Part shown: positions 21,231-31,405 of the stretch, piece by piece
Numbering within the stretch: the first letter of the stretch is position 1
Layout: every line of letters starts with the position of its first letter
DNA from: Sulfurimonas sp.
GTDB taxonomy: Bacteria; Campylobacterota; Campylobacteria; Campylobacterales; Sulfurimonadaceae
NCBI RefSeq assembly: GCF_028694605.1
Contig: NZ_JAQVKP010000006.1
Coordinates: forward strand, 1 to 64,000
DNA length: 64,000 nt
Direction of reading: 5' to 3'
Made by a program: the position numbers and the translations under genes
Notes under the pieces: model-generated
Seen by the model: the letters and a program-made list of their open reading frames with translations, nothing else
What the model was told of the DNA's origin: nothing
Database searches by the model: none

Positions 21231-21669
21231 AAAGAGGAACGGCAGTTGCGTTAAACTCACCATACTCAAGCACATCAGGAAGCATAAAATGCGTCTCCGG
21301 TGCAATTTCTAGTTTTTGAGTTATTATTTCTGACGCAACTTTAACAAAAAATAGCTTTCCAATCGCTTTGATAGGCTGATTTTTGTTAAAATAAAATGCG
21401 TCTGTTGCAAAAAGCGGTATATTTTTCAGTATGCTCATAGATTTTAAAAAGATATAAGCAATTTTGATTGCCATAAAACTTCCGGGACCGTTAGTATAAA
21501 AAAGTGCTTTTATACTATATTTTCGGGCTAACTCTTCAAAAATTTCCGGTAAAACATCCGAACTCTTTTTGCCGCTCTCAATAGTTTCTATAAGTTTTTG
21601 CTCTTCATACACACCAACCAAGACAGGCGACGATAAAGTAATAAAAACTACATCAACCCTCTTATGCAT
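21208..21669 (-). CDS. tsaB: TsaB-like tRNA threonylcarbamoyladenosine biosynthesis protein (short form)
   Basis: [20 protein letters not shown] resembles the TsaB GPGSFTGLRIG region; position next to lpxC and thrB matches Campylobacter. Confidence 0.75.
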   Translation of the reverse strand: MHKRVDVVFITLSSPVLVGVYEEQKLIETIESGKKSSDVLPEIFEELARKYSIKALFYTNGPGSFMAIKIAYIFLKSMSILKNIPLFATDAFYFNKNQPIKAIGKLFFVKVASEIITQKLEIAPETHFMLPDVLEYGEFNATAVPLYGIGAVG

Positions 21670-22546
21670 ACGCTTTTTCTAGCTCTTTTGTTTTTTCTCC
21701 GACAAGTTCTACAACTTCATAGTTAGCCGTATCTTTTAGAAGTTCAAGAGTAAGCTTGTGGTTCAAGTCATGGCTACCCGCCATTGCTTCATAATTGCCT
21801 ACAAAATTCATCCCGATAAGCGCCATATCGCCGATAGCATCCAAGATTTTATGACGTACGAACTCATCCGGATATCTCAACCCTTCGGGATTGAGCACTT
21901 TTTTATCATCCAAAACAATTGCATTTTCAAGAGAACCGCCAAGAGCAAGCCCTTTTGAGCGAAGATACTGCACTTCATGCAAAAACCCAAATGTTCTAGC
22001 ACGTGCAATCTCCTCTTTATAGCTCTGTTTTGTAAAAGTTATAACATACTCCTGCTTTTGAATCACAGGGTGTTGAAATTTGATGGTGAAGCCATATTTG
22101 AGATCTTTTGATGGAGAGAGCTTGACATACTTATCTCCTTCTTGGACAGTTATCTCTTTTTTAATGCGCATAATTTTTTTGGGAACATCCAGTTGCACTA
22201 CTCCTGCTTCATCTAAAAGCATACAAAAGCCGGCACTGCTCCCATCCATTATGGGAATCTCATCCGCATCCACTATGATTTTGAGATTATCAATCCCGTA
22301 AGCATAGATAGCCGAGAGCATATGTTCAATAGTTGATATAACATACCCTTCTCTGCCAATAACCGTTGCCATTTTTGTATCAACAACATTTGCAGGAATA
22401 AGAGGTATAGCAACATCGACATCGCTTCTGTAAAACACAAGACCGCTGTTTGACTCAAGCGGTTCAAGTCTAAGCTTCACTGCAGAGCCCTTATGAAGAC
22501 CTATTCCGACAAGTTCTACGCTTTTTTTAATAGTTGTTTGATACAT
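21662..22546 (-). CDS. lpxC: UDP-3-O-acyl-N-acetylglucosamine deacetylase
   Basis: [33 protein letters not shown] and [10 protein letters not shown] motifs. Confidence 0.97.
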   Translation of the reverse strand: MYQTTIKKSVELVGIGLHKGSAVKLRLEPLESNSGLVFYRSDVDVAIPLIPANVVDTKMATVIGREGYVISTIEHMLSAIYAYGIDNLKIIVDADEIPIMDGSSAGFCMLLDEAGVVQLDVPKKIMRIKKEITVQEGDKYVKLSPSKDLKYGFTIKFQHPVIQKQEYVITFTKQSYKEEIARARTFGFLHEVQYLRSKGLALGGSLENAIVLDDKKVLNPEGLRYPDEFVRHKILDAIGDMALIGMNFVGNYEAMAGSHDLNHKLTLELLKDTANYEVVELVGEKTKELEKAYA

Positions 22547-22561
22547 CTTTTGCTCCTGCTA

Positions 22562-23932
22562 TCAGACTTTTTTATCGATAATCTCTTTGGCGCTTTTGAT
22601 AACATCTGTGATGTTTAGTCTCATCCAATCTCCATCCATCCACTCTGCAGGATGCACCTCAACTCCCTGTACAAGCACGCCAAAGTGCAAGTGGTCACCC
22701 ATTGCATAACCGCTTTTCCCGGTATTTGCCAGATGCGTACCCGGTTGAATGTTATCGCCCACATGCACATTTATAGAAGAACAGTGTCCGTAAAGTGTAT
22801 ATAGCCCAAGACCGTGGCTGACAATTGGCATATTGCCATAAAGTCCATTATAGTCTGCATAAACTATCTCGCCGCCGTTTTGCGGTCTTATCTCCGCTTG
22901 CGCATTGCTTGCCAAATCAAGCCCCAAATGGTAAGATTCGCTGATATCTTTGCCATTATAAGAGTAGAGTCGGTGGTCTCCAAAATAAGCGACAACCGCT
23001 CCGTTTTTAAGTGGATACATCTTGTTCATACGGAAGTCATCCACCATAGTTTGGGGCACTTTTGATGTTATCTCATGAATCAAAGCCTCATTTTTCATTC
23101 TTACTTTTTCATTGATAATTTTAAACTGCTCGATTGGGTCAAAAACACCCTGTGTCTCTTCAAACTCTTCAGCAAGTTCGGCAATTTTTCCTTTTAAAAA
23201 ACTATCCGTTAGTTTGATATTGGAAACTTTATAAACTTTCTCATTTAAGTAAAGCGGCACATACGCTTGCGTCGTATTTTGGGCAAAATCTTGTGCAACA
23301 ACGATTGCTTTAAAATTTGATTCAGTCATAGGCCACGCAATAAGAGCAACATAATATCCTTCTTTATAGAATGGCTGCGCTTTAAATTTTTTATCAAAAT
23401 TTGTTTGTATATAAAAATCTTTAAGATTTTCATCCTCTACTTTAAAAATAACAAGTGCCGAACCGCCTTTGCTGATTTTATACGAATTTGAGATGATATT
23501 AACTATTGGCTTTTTTTTGTCAATTTTAAGAGTATATGCCTTTTTGATAGCATTTCCCTGAAAAAGGTTCCATCTGCTTGCATCCTGCGCCTCTACAATA
23601 ATCGTAAGCTCTTTATCTTTCATCGTAAAAACACTTTTTGGTGATTCTATTTTTAGATTTACCTCGTCTTTTGCTTCTAAAAACTGCTCATGGTACAGAC
23701 CACTCTCTTCTGCAGAAGTTTTAAGAGTTACTTTATATGCTTTAAGCCCGCTTCTATCTCTGATAGATAGCTCCAGCGGGTCTTTTAAGTTCCAATAGCC
23801 ATCATTTGGCAATGAAATTTCAGGAACTTCTCTCTCAAACGTTGCAGAACTATAAACATACAAAGCACCGCCCAGCAGCATTGCAATGATAAACAACATC
23901 CCATATAAAGCACCATTTTCTTTTCTTCTCAA
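22562..23932 (-). CDS. M23-family peptidoglycan metallopeptidase, membrane anchored
   Basis: N-terminal TM; LassM-type HLGLDLASNAQAEIRPQNGGEIVYAD and GDHLHFGVLVQG motifs. Confidence 0.92.
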   Translation of the reverse strand: MRRKENGALYGMLFIIAMLLGGALYVYSSATFEREVPEISLPNDGYWNLKDPLELSIRDRSGLKAYKVTLKTSAEESGLYHEQFLEAKDEVNLKIESPKSVFTMKDKELTIIVEAQDASRWNLFQGNAIKKAYTLKIDKKKPIVNIISNSYKISKGGSALVIFKVEDENLKDFYIQTNFDKKFKAQPFYKEGYYVALIAWPMTESNFKAIVVAQDFAQNTTQAYVPLYLNEKVYKVSNIKLTDSFLKGKIAELAEEFEETQGVFDPIEQFKIINEKVRMKNEALIHEITSKVPQTMVDDFRMNKMYPLKNGAVVAYFGDHRLYSYNGKDISESYHLGLDLASNAQAEIRPQNGGEIVYADYNGLYGNMPIVSHGLGLYTLYGHCSSINVHVGDNIQPGTHLANTGKSGYAMGDHLHFGVLVQGVEVHPAEWMDGDWMRLNITDVIKSAKEIIDKKV

Positions 23933-24873
23933 AATACTATTTCCTTTTTTATTAAATTAAGAATCTTCTCTTTTGCTTCTTGCAAAGAGATGTTCTCTTT
24001 GAGCACAAAACCGGCTCGTGTAACATGCCCGCCACCGCCAAAATTGAGCGCTATGGGTGCGCAGTCAAGGTTTCCGTCGGAACGCAAAGAGCATTTGATA
24101 CTCAAATCACTCCTTTGTCTAAGCAAAAGAGCAACACGCACATGAGGCAGAAAAAGAGATTCTTCAAGTGCTCCCTCAGCATCCTCAGGCACTGCCCCGC
24201 TTTGCTTCATATCTTCATAACTTACACCAAAAAAAGCAACGGTTGCGCTGTGCTCCAGTTCCATATTTTTAAGCATGGCAGCTTTTAAACGCAAGGCAGC
24301 CAAAGAGGCACTTCTCATGATTTTTTTGTTGCAAAGTTTAAACTCTGCACCTAGCGATATTAGTTCTTGCACAGTAGCAAAAGTCGTGCCATCCACACTT
24401 TGGCTTAAAAAACCATCACTGTCTTCAAGCAACCCGACATAGAGTGCCGTCGCCATTTTTTTATTGATTTTTACACCGTTTTCTTTGAAAAAACGGTACA
24501 AAATCTCCGTTGTGCTCAAAGCAGTACTTTGTACAAGATTGAACAAACCAAAAGATGTATTAGTCGGATGATGATCAATGTTTATGAGTGTACACCTAAC
24601 CTCCACACCTAAACGCTCTTTACTCGCACAATCAAGCGAAATAGCTAAATCTGCACCCAAAGGGTAGGAAGTTTTTATATCTTCTATCCATGGAATGCAA
24701 GAAAATCTTTGATGTATCACTTTGGTCGCACAAAACCATGAAACTTTTTTGTGCTTTTGAAGCAGATAGCTATACATAGCACTCGCACTTCCAAGAGAGT
24801 CACCATCCGGATGCACATGAGAGATAAGCACAACGTGCCCTGCACTCTCTATTTTTTCTACTATTTCATTCAA
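23929..24873 (-). CDS. DHH-family phosphoesterase (NrnA/oligoribonuclease-like)
   Basis: SHVHPDGDSLGSASAM, SLDCAS and NIDHHPTN motifs; C-terminal GGGGHVTRAGF DHHA1 motif. Confidence 0.9.
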   Translation of the reverse strand: MNEIVEKIESAGHVVLISHVHPDGDSLGSASAMYSYLLQKHKKVSWFCATKVIHQRFSCIPWIEDIKTSYPLGADLAISLDCASKERLGVEVRCTLINIDHHPTNTSFGLFNLVQSTALSTTEILYRFFKENGVKINKKMATALYVGLLEDSDGFLSQSVDGTTFATVQELISLGAEFKLCNKKIMRSASLAALRLKAAMLKNMELEHSATVAFFGVSYEDMKQSGAVPEDAEGALEESLFLPHVRVALLLRQRSDLSIKCSLRSDGNLDCAPIALNFGGGGHVTRAGFVLKENISLQEAKEKILNLIKKEIVF

Positions 24874-24915
24874 ATCAAGACTGCTTTGTATGCTAATTTT
24901 TTTTGAGATTATATA

Positions 24916-25968
24916 CTACTTCTTATTCATTTTGTAAACATAGGCAAGAACCTCTGCAACGGCTGCGAAAAGGTCGCTTGGTATGGCTTTGTCCAAATCT
25001 ACCTTGGCATAAAGCTCTCTTGCGAGCGGGGGGTTTTGTACCACATGTACTCCGTTTTCTCTGGCGATTTTTTTGATTTGCATGGCGATGTTATCCATAC
25101 CTTTTGCCACAACGATTGGTGCATGGGATTTTTGTTCATCGTACTTGATAGCAACGGCGTAGTGTGTAGGGTTGGTTATGACGACATCGGCTGTTGGGAC
25201 TGCTGCCATCATTCTTTTTCTTGAAGCCTGCATCTGAATCTGGCGAATTTTGGACTTGATAAGCGGGTCACCTTCCATATTTTTAAACTCATCTTTTATC
25301 TCTTGTTTACTCATCTTTAGCCCGTCAAAATATTGCTTACGCACAATAACAAGGTCGATAATGGCAAAAACAAAAATAATAAGCAGCATCACAAAAGCGA
25401 TAACAATTGTTTTATCCCGCAACCAAAGCATCTGATCTGCAAAACCAAAAAGTGCAACTGTCGGAAGCTCCATAATGAAGAAAAAGAAGAAAACGAACCC
25501 GACGCCAAGCGTCGTAAAAGATTTGAAAGTTATCTTTACGCCTTCGATAAGCTTTTTCAAGGAGAAGAGGTTTTTAAGCCCTTTAATGGGGTCTATCTTG
25601 CCGATATCGGGAGTAATGGCTTTGGTGGTAAACAAAAACCCAAATTGTGCAACTGCCGCAACAACTCCGGCAATCGCCACTGCAATGGAGAGAGGCATAA
25701 CAATCAAAAAGAATTCTCTTATAGTAACAATGGCGATATCTATCATAAAAGCCCTATCAACGCTCATCCCGATAAGTGAGAAGTAGTACTTAAAAAGCTG
25801 GAGTATATGAGACCCCATGTAAGGAAAAAGCATCAAAAAAGATAAAACTGCCACAAAAAGCGTCACAACACCGGAAGTATCCTGTGACTTAGGAACATTC
25901 CCCTCCTCCCTGGCATCCTCTATCTTTTTGGAGGTAGGTTCTTCTGTTTTTTCTAAATCATCTGCCAT
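24916..25968 (-). CDS. flhB: Flagellar biosynthesis protein FlhB
   Basis: EKTEEPTSKKIEDAREEGNVPKSQD N-terminus and autocleavage motif NPTH. Confidence 0.97.
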   Translation of the reverse strand: MADDLEKTEEPTSKKIEDAREEGNVPKSQDTSGVVTLFVAVLSFLMLFPYMGSHILQLFKYYFSLIGMSVDRAFMIDIAIVTIREFFLIVMPLSIAVAIAGVVAAVAQFGFLFTTKAITPDIGKIDPIKGLKNLFSLKKLIEGVKITFKSFTTLGVGFVFFFFFIMELPTVALFGFADQMLWLRDKTIVIAFVMLLIIFVFAIIDLVIVRKQYFDGLKMSKQEIKDEFKNMEGDPLIKSKIRQIQMQASRKRMMAAVPTADVVITNPTHYAVAIKYDEQKSHAPIVVAKGMDNIAMQIKKIARENGVHVVQNPPLARELYAKVDLDKAIPSDLFAAVAEVLAYVYKMNKK

Positions 25969-25978
25969 TATTTAGGGT

Positions 25979-26830
25979 TCAGTCCATCTTCATCGACAAA
26001 TCAATCCAATTTGCCTGATGAATCATAGAGCCGCTGCTTATGGCATCGACACCTGTTTTTGCATAACTCTCTATCGTCTCAAACGAGATATTGCCGCTTG
26101 CTTCGAGGAGGATATGCGCATAAGAAGCGTTCCTGTAGCGTACTATCTCTTCAACTTGCGATGGTGTCATATTGTCACACATAACTATGTCTGCACCCGC
26201 CGAAAAAGCTACTTTTGCCATCTCAAAATCTTCTACCTCTACCTCTATTTTTGCGGTAAAAGGTATGACTTTTCTTGCTTTTTCTATGTAGCTTTTTAAA
26301 TCTTTTATAGTTTTTAGATGTGTATCTTTTATCATCAAAGCATCATCAAGCCCCATACGGTGGTTCACCGCACCGCCGCATCTTGAAGCATACTTCTCAA
26401 AGACTCTTAAAAGCGGTCTTGTTTTTCTGGTATCCAAAAGTTTTGTTCCATAAGGTTCGATGATAGTCGCATACTTTCTTGTAAGCGTTGCGATGGAACT
26501 TGCGTGCAAAAGCATATTTAGAAGCGTTCTCTCAACTCTTAATAGTACATGAGAAGTTCCGCTTAAAGTCGCTATAATATCCCCTTTTTTGAAAATCTGC
26601 GCATCTTTAAAGTTCCAAACAATCCCAAAACCCTCTAATTTTGCCAAAGTATCACAGTATGGCACTCCCGCCAAAACGCCTTCACTTTTTGCAACAATTT
26701 TTGCGGATGCCTCCACGCTCGGCTCCACAAGGGCGTACAAATCCCCCCGCCCGACATCCTGCTCCAAAGAGGCTTTTACAAACTCTTCTATCATAGTGCC
26801 ATCATTCTTTCTAAGGCGATTTTTGCCCAT
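25979..26830 (-). CDS. nadC: Quinolinate phosphoribosyltransferase (nicotinate-nucleotide diphosphorylase)
   Basis: LDTRKTRPLLRVFEKYA, GGAVNHRMGLDDALMIKDTH and EASGNIS motifs. Confidence 0.96.
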   Translation of the reverse strand: MGKNRLRKNDGTMIEEFVKASLEQDVGRGDLYALVEPSVEASAKIVAKSEGVLAGVPYCDTLAKLEGFGIVWNFKDAQIFKKGDIIATLSGTSHVLLRVERTLLNMLLHASSIATLTRKYATIIEPYGTKLLDTRKTRPLLRVFEKYASRCGGAVNHRMGLDDALMIKDTHLKTIKDLKSYIEKARKVIPFTAKIEVEVEDFEMAKVAFSAGADIVMCDNMTPSQVEEIVRYRNASYAHILLEASGNISFETIESYAKTGVDAISSGSMIHQANWIDLSMKMD

Positions 26831-27789
26831 GTTTGAGTCTCTTCATCTATAAAAATCTCATTAAGAGGCTCGCCCTCGTCTATGGAGCGCAAAACATTAT
26901 AAACATCTTTTAGCGTCGTCTCATTCATCGTCGGACACTCAGGCTTTGTCGAGGAGAGGACATAGGTGTTTTTTGCACGCAAGCGATTTACAAGGTTAAA
27001 CTCCGTTCCGACCGCTACTTTTTGTTCCTCAGGAAGCTCTTTGATATACTTGATGATTTGTGAAGTAGAGCCTACAAAATCCGCCGCATCGCAGATAGCA
27101 GGGTCGCACTCAGGATGCACGACAATCAAAATCCCCGGATATTTTTTACGGTAAAAAGCGATATCATCCACCGAAAAAAGCTGATGCACGGAGCAAAAAC
27201 CGTTATAACAGATGATGTCCGCATCGGCGGGATTTGTTCCATCACCTAACACACACGAGACAAGTCCCATCTGCTTTGCTATATTTTGTCCCAAACATCT
27301 ATCCGGTACAAAAAGTATCTTTTTTCCCTCTTGAAGTGCGGTTGTAATGATTTTTTTGGCATTGGAACTTGTGCAGACCATTCCGCCCATCTGTCCGACT
27401 TTTGCTTTAACATCGGCATTGGAGTTAATGTAGGTAATAGGCAAGATGTTTTCGTTTGACACTCCTGCTTCATTAAGTGCTTTGACCGAAGCATCAAACT
27501 GCATCCCGTCAATCATCGTAGCCATCGCACAGCATGCCGCTTTTGGCATAACCACTCTTTTATTTGGAGAGAGGACTTTGACACTCTGTCCCATAAAACC
27601 GACGCCGCAAAAAACAACAAACTCAGAATCATCCGCTCTTGTTTTTTGCGCCAATTCCAGAGAATCTCCGGTAATATCGCCTATCTCAAAAACTTCATCT
27701 CTTTGGTAAAAATGCGCAACTACCGTGACGCTTAGCTTTTTTTTGTATTCGTTTATTTTTTCTTTTAGCTCTTCATTACTCAACTGCAA
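26791..27789 (-). CDS. nadA: Quinolinate synthase A
   Basis: AHFYQRDEVFEIGDITGDSLELA, HPECDPAICDAADFVGST and TKPECPTMNETTL. TTG start inferred (AGAAGGA RBS); the ORF-track ATG at 27873 lies upstream of the TATAAT at 27820-27825. Confidence 0.9.
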   Translation of the reverse strand: MQLSNEELKEKINEYKKKLSVTVVAHFYQRDEVFEIGDITGDSLELAQKTRADDSEFVVFCGVGFMGQSVKVLSPNKRVVMPKAACCAMATMIDGMQFDASVKALNEAGVSNENILPITYINSNADVKAKVGQMGGMVCTSSNAKKIITTALQEGKKILFVPDRCLGQNIAKQMGLVSCVLGDGTNPADADIICYNGFCSVHQLFSVDDIAFYRKKYPGILIVVHPECDPAICDAADFVGSTSQIIKYIKELPEEQKVAVGTEFNLVNRLRAKNTYVLSSTKPECPTMNETTLKDVYNVLRSIDEGEPLNEIFIDEETQTWAKIALERMMAL

Positions 27790-27819
27790 AAATATTCCTT
27801 CTCTTTTATAGTCGGTGCT

Positions 27820-27825
27820 ATTATA
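27820..27825 (-). promoter_or_regulatory. -10 element (TATAAT) for nadA
   Basis: Minus strand reads GGTATAATAGCACC about 30 nt upstream of an RBS/TTG start. Confidence 0.6.
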
Positions 27826-27845
27826 CCAAATAGATTTTATATCTC

Positions 27846-27851
27846 TATAAT
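27846..27851 (+). promoter_or_regulatory. -10 element (TATAAT) for plsY-folB
   Basis: TCTCTATAATGGTATC upstream of plsY ATG (27896); divergent from the nadA -10 element. Confidence 0.55.
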
Positions 27852-27895
27852 GGTATCTTATGTACAATGCCAAAATAAAACGACAAGGTTACTTT

Positions 27896-28510
27896 ATGGA
27901 CTTTTTATTTAACACAAATGCTCAGTTTTTTATTGCGGCGTATCTTATAGGCGGGATTCCTTTTGGGCTTCTTTTGGCAAAAAAGTTTGCAGGCGTCGAT
28001 GTGCAATCAAGCGGCTCAAAAAGCATCGGCGCTACCAATGTTTTACGAGTTGTCAAAGAAACTAACCCCTCTTTAGCAAAAAAACTAGGTGCTGCAACTC
28101 TCGCTCTTGATGCCATCAAAGGAGTGTTAGTTTTGGCAGTTGCCTATTTTATGGGGCTCAGTGAAGCAACACTTTGGGGTATATCTGTTTTAGCAGTCAT
28201 CGGGCACTGCTACTCTCCTTATTTGGGTTTTGAAGGTGGCAAAGGCGTTGCAACCGGTATGGGTGTTATGATGTTTATGTTGCCGCTTGAAACACTTATA
28301 GCCCTTATCGTCTGGGCGGTTGGCGCAAAAGTGATTCGCATATCTTCGCTCTCCTCTCTTACGGCTCTTACTGCCCTCATAGTTGCAAGTTTCATCATCC
28401 ATCCCCAAATGGCTCACGCTCCTGTTCTTATCATCGGTTTTATTCTCTTTTATAAGCATATTCCAAACATTATCCGCCTTGTAAAAGGCGAAGAAAAAAG
28501 AGTAGTATGA
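27896..28510 (+). CDS. plsY: Glycerol-3-phosphate acyltransferase PlsY
   Basis: GGIPFGLLLAK, SGSKSIGATNVLR and GHCYSPYLGFEGGKGVATGMG motifs. Likely start MDFLF. Confidence 0.95.
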   Translation: MDFLFNTNAQFFIAAYLIGGIPFGLLLAKKFAGVDVQSSGSKSIGATNVLRVVKETNPSLAKKLGAATLALDAIKGVLVLAVAYFMGLSEATLWGISVLAVIGHCYSPYLGFEGGKGVATGMGVMMFMLPLETLIALIVWAVGAKVIRISSLSSLTALTALIVASFIIHPQMAHAPVLIIGFILFYKHIPNIIRLVKGEEKRVV

Positions 28511-28833
28511 CCATCCACATAGAAGATCTAAAATTTCAGTGTATTGTCGGGATTTTAGATTTTGAGCGAAAGATGCCCCAAGATGTCATTATCAATCTCA
28601 CAATAGAGTATGATTATCAAAAAGATGCGTTTATCGACTATGCTCTTGTTGTGCAAAAATTAAAAAAAATGATGATTGACTCTCAATTCTATCTACTTGA
28701 AGAGGCGTTGCAAGAGATTATTGCCCTGCTCGCAAAAGAGTATAAAGGTATAAAAAATATCTCTCTAAAAATCACAAAAACCTCTATTTTAAATGATTGC
28801 AGCGTAAGTGTAAGTGAATATATCTCCCTCTAA
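28507..28833 (+). CDS. folB: Dihydroneopterin aldolase FolB
   Basis: IEDLKFQCIVGILDFERKMPQDVIINLTIEYD motif. Confidence 0.9.
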   Translation: MTIHIEDLKFQCIVGILDFERKMPQDVIINLTIEYDYQKDAFIDYALVVQKLKKMMIDSQFYLLEEALQEIIALLAKEYKGIKNISLKITKTSILNDCSVSVSEYISL

Positions 28834-28941
28834 TCTTAATTAGAAGTTAAAGTTTTATTAAAAAAAATTGAAATTTTCTTTAAATTAACCTAAAATTATG
28901 ATATGATTCCGCCAAAATATTTAATGTATAGGACATAATGA

Positions 28942-29616
28942 ATGCGCATTCTTATTATAGAAGATGAAGTGACACTAAACAAAATGCTCGCAGAGGGGCT
29001 TAAAGAGTTTGGTTATCAGAGTGATGTGGTTGAAACTCTTAAAGACGGCGAGTATTACCTTGATATTCGCAACTATGATTTAGTACTTATGGACTGGATG
29101 CTTCCGGATGGAAACAGCGTTGACATTATCGGCGATATCAAATCAAAAACTCCAAAAACAGTAGTTGTTGTTCTCTCGGCAAGAGATGACAACGAGAGCG
29201 AAATAGAAGCTCTTAGAAGCGGTGCTGATGACTATATCAGAAAACCTTTTGATTTTGATGTTCTAGTAGCACGTTTGGATGCACGTCTTCGCTTTGGCGG
29301 AAGCAATATTATCGAAATTGATGATTTGATTATCAATCCAGAAGAGGAAAAAATCACTTATAAAGAAGTAGAGATTGAACTCAAAGGAAAACCTTTTGAG
29401 GTTCTGACACACCTTGCTCGTCACCGTGACCAAATTGTATCAAAAGAGCAATTGCTTGATGCTATCTGGGAAGAACCGGAACTTGTTACTCCAAACGTAA
29501 TAGAGGTTGCAATCAACCAAATCAGACAAAAAATGGATAAGCCTTTAAACATTACAACTATCGAGACTGTACGCCGCCGCGGCTATCGCTTCTGTTTTCC
29601 AAAAGAAGTAAACTAA
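28942..29616 (+). CDS. OmpR-family response regulator, HsrA/CosR orthologue
   Basis: C-terminal half KGKPFEVLTHLARHRDQIVSKEQLLDAIWEEPELVTPNVIEVAINQIRQKMDKPL...ETVRRRGYRFCFPK closely matches H. pylori HP1043 (HsrA) and C. jejuni CosR as recalled. Confidence 0.9.
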   Translation: MRILIIEDEVTLNKMLAEGLKEFGYQSDVVETLKDGEYYLDIRNYDLVLMDWMLPDGNSVDIIGDIKSKTPKTVVVVLSARDDNESEIEALRSGADDYIRKPFDFDVLVARLDARLRFGGSNIIEIDDLIINPEEEKITYKEVEIELKGKPFEVLTHLARHRDQIVSKEQLLDAIWEEPELVTPNVIEVAINQIRQKMDKPLNITTIETVRRRGYRFCFPKEVN

Positions 29617-29623
29617 CTGCTTG

Positions 29624-29681
29624 TGCTACAACTTTTCGGGCAACACCCAAAAGCAAGGGTGCGTGAGCCCGCAAAGTAGCA
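29624..29681. repeat. Intergenic multi-stem hairpin between response regulator and kinase genes
   Basis: Nested arms TGCTAC/GTAGCA, CGGGC/GCCCG and CACCC/GGGTG around an AAAAGCAA loop. Confidence 0.75.
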
Positions 29682-29750
29682 TTGATTTTCTCTTCTTATT
29701 TTTTCTCTAATCTGATACAATTATTTATATTTATTTTTTGTAGGTAGGAA

Positions 29751-31049
29751 ATGTTTTCACGAAGAAGTATTAGGCAGCGTTTTTTAATTCAGCTTATCAT
29801 TGCCTCTGCATCACTTATTTTTGTATTCTCTTCTTTGTTATATTTATATATTGAAAAATCCATTATTGATGAAAAATACCAAGAACTCTTGGTCTATGCG
29901 CAAAATACTGCCTCCAACCAATCTGTTTACGGTTCAGGAGTACCGACACCCGAGGAGTATCTGGGACTGAGTATTGAGATTATGTATCTCAACAAAGAGC
30001 ATATTGATCTTGATTTTTATGAAACGACAAAAGACAAAAAAGCCTACCTTACACTCATTTACCCTTTTAACTTTGATGAACTGAGCTATCTTAAAATAAC
30101 AAAAGATATAACGGTGACACGCAAACTTCTTGATAAAATCCTTAACTATCTTTTTATCATCAATATAGCCGGGTTTTTACTTGTTGTTCTCTATGCTATC
30201 GGTCTCTCTAAAATGCTTGTTACACCCGTAAAGACACTTAGCAACAAACTCTCAAACATGAATGAGCATCTTATGCGTCCTATCGTTGTGGAAGAGCTTC
30301 CTGATGAGTTTGAACAACTCGGTGCTACCATAAACCACCTCATCGCCAGAATCCAAAACTTTGTAAAGTACCAAAAAGAGCTATTTATCGGAACGGCGCA
30401 TGAACTCAAAACTCCACTTGCAGTTATTAAACTTAAAAATCAGGTAACCCTTATCAAAAAACGCTCCGCCGATGAGTATATAGAGGCTCTAAAAATAACA
30501 AATAAAACCGTTGATGAGATGAATGTTATAGTCTCAAATATACTAAATATAGGACGGCAAGAAGCAGCGCAGCTTGAGCAGCCTCGAGAGGTGGATGTCA
30601 TACAAATCCTCAAGCAAAAAGCAAATGATTTTCTTTTGCTTGCCGAGAGTGAGGGCAAAACACTTACTATGCAATTTGAACCGGATGGGTTTATGGCAAT
30701 ACTGCAAGTTGGACTTCTCAACCAGATAGTACAAAATTTCCTCCAGAATGCCCTTAAATTTACCCCGAAAGAGAAAAGTGTACATCTGCAAAGCTCACTC
30801 AACAGCTATGGTCTTCTTATTGAAGTTATCGATGAAGGATGTGGTATCGATGAAAGCTCAGATTTGTTTGCACCTTTTAAGAGAGAAGGGAACAAACCGG
30901 GAGTTGGTCTGGGACTCTTTTTGGCAAAGAGTGCTGCTGACGCACTAGGCGCTAAGATAAGTATCAAAAACAGAGCAGACGGAGTAAACGGAACTGTTGC
31001 ATCGCTCAATCTCAACTCAAAGCTTTCGTGTATTTTACCAAGCAGATAA
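29751..31049 (+). CDS. Sensor histidine kinase
   Basis: Two TM segments, H-box GTAHELKTPLAVIK, N-box NFLQNALKFTP, and G-boxes DEGCGID and GVGLGLFLAK. Confidence 0.94.
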   Translation: MFSRRSIRQRFLIQLIIASASLIFVFSSLLYLYIEKSIIDEKYQELLVYAQNTASNQSVYGSGVPTPEEYLGLSIEIMYLNKEHIDLDFYETTKDKKAYLTLIYPFNFDELSYLKITKDITVTRKLLDKILNYLFIINIAGFLLVVLYAIGLSKMLVTPVKTLSNKLSNMNEHLMRPIVVEELPDEFEQLGATINHLIARIQNFVKYQKELFIGTAHELKTPLAVIKLKNQVTLIKKRSADEYIEALKITNKTVDEMNVIVSNILNIGRQEAAQLEQPREVDVIQILKQKANDFLLLAESEGKTLTMQFEPDGFMAILQVGLLNQIVQNFLQNALKFTPKEKSVHLQSSLNSYGLLIEVIDEGCGIDESSDLFAPFKREGNKPGVGLGLFLAKSAADALGAKISIKNRADGVNGTVASLNLNSKLSCILPSR

Positions 31050-31142
31050 GCGTCATATTTTAGAATATATCTTGTTTAAAAAACAATAAAGCTTTATTTC
31101 GCTATAAATCGGGCACTTTAAATTTGAATATGAGGTATTTTA

Positions 31143-31397
31143 ATGGCTTTGATAATTAGTGATGAGTGTATTGCATGTGATGCATGCCGTGAAGAGTGTC
31201 CGACTATAGCTATTGAAGAGGGAGACCCGATTTACTTTATTGATCCGGATCGTTGTACTGAGTGTGTTGGTGTCTATGATGAGCCTGCCTGTATCTCTGT
31301 ATGCCCTGTTGATTGTATCATTCCAGACAAAGACAATGTAGAGTCTATTGCAGAGCTTCAGTTTAAGTACAAACAATTATTAGAAGAAGAGCTTTAA
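31143..31397 (+). CDS. YfhL-type 2[4Fe-4S] ferredoxin
   Basis: CIACDACREECP and CTECVGVYDEPACISVCPVDCI cluster motifs. Confidence 0.95.
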   Translation: MALIISDECIACDACREECPTIAIEEGDPIYFIDPDRCTECVGVYDEPACISVCPVDCIIPDKDNVESIAELQFKYKQLLEEEL

Positions 31398-31405
31398 CCC
31401 TCTCT

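Noticed and set aside
25333-25779. 148-aa plus-strand ORF with Asn/Lys-rich sequence
   Set aside because: Antisense to flhB, no start context or domain.
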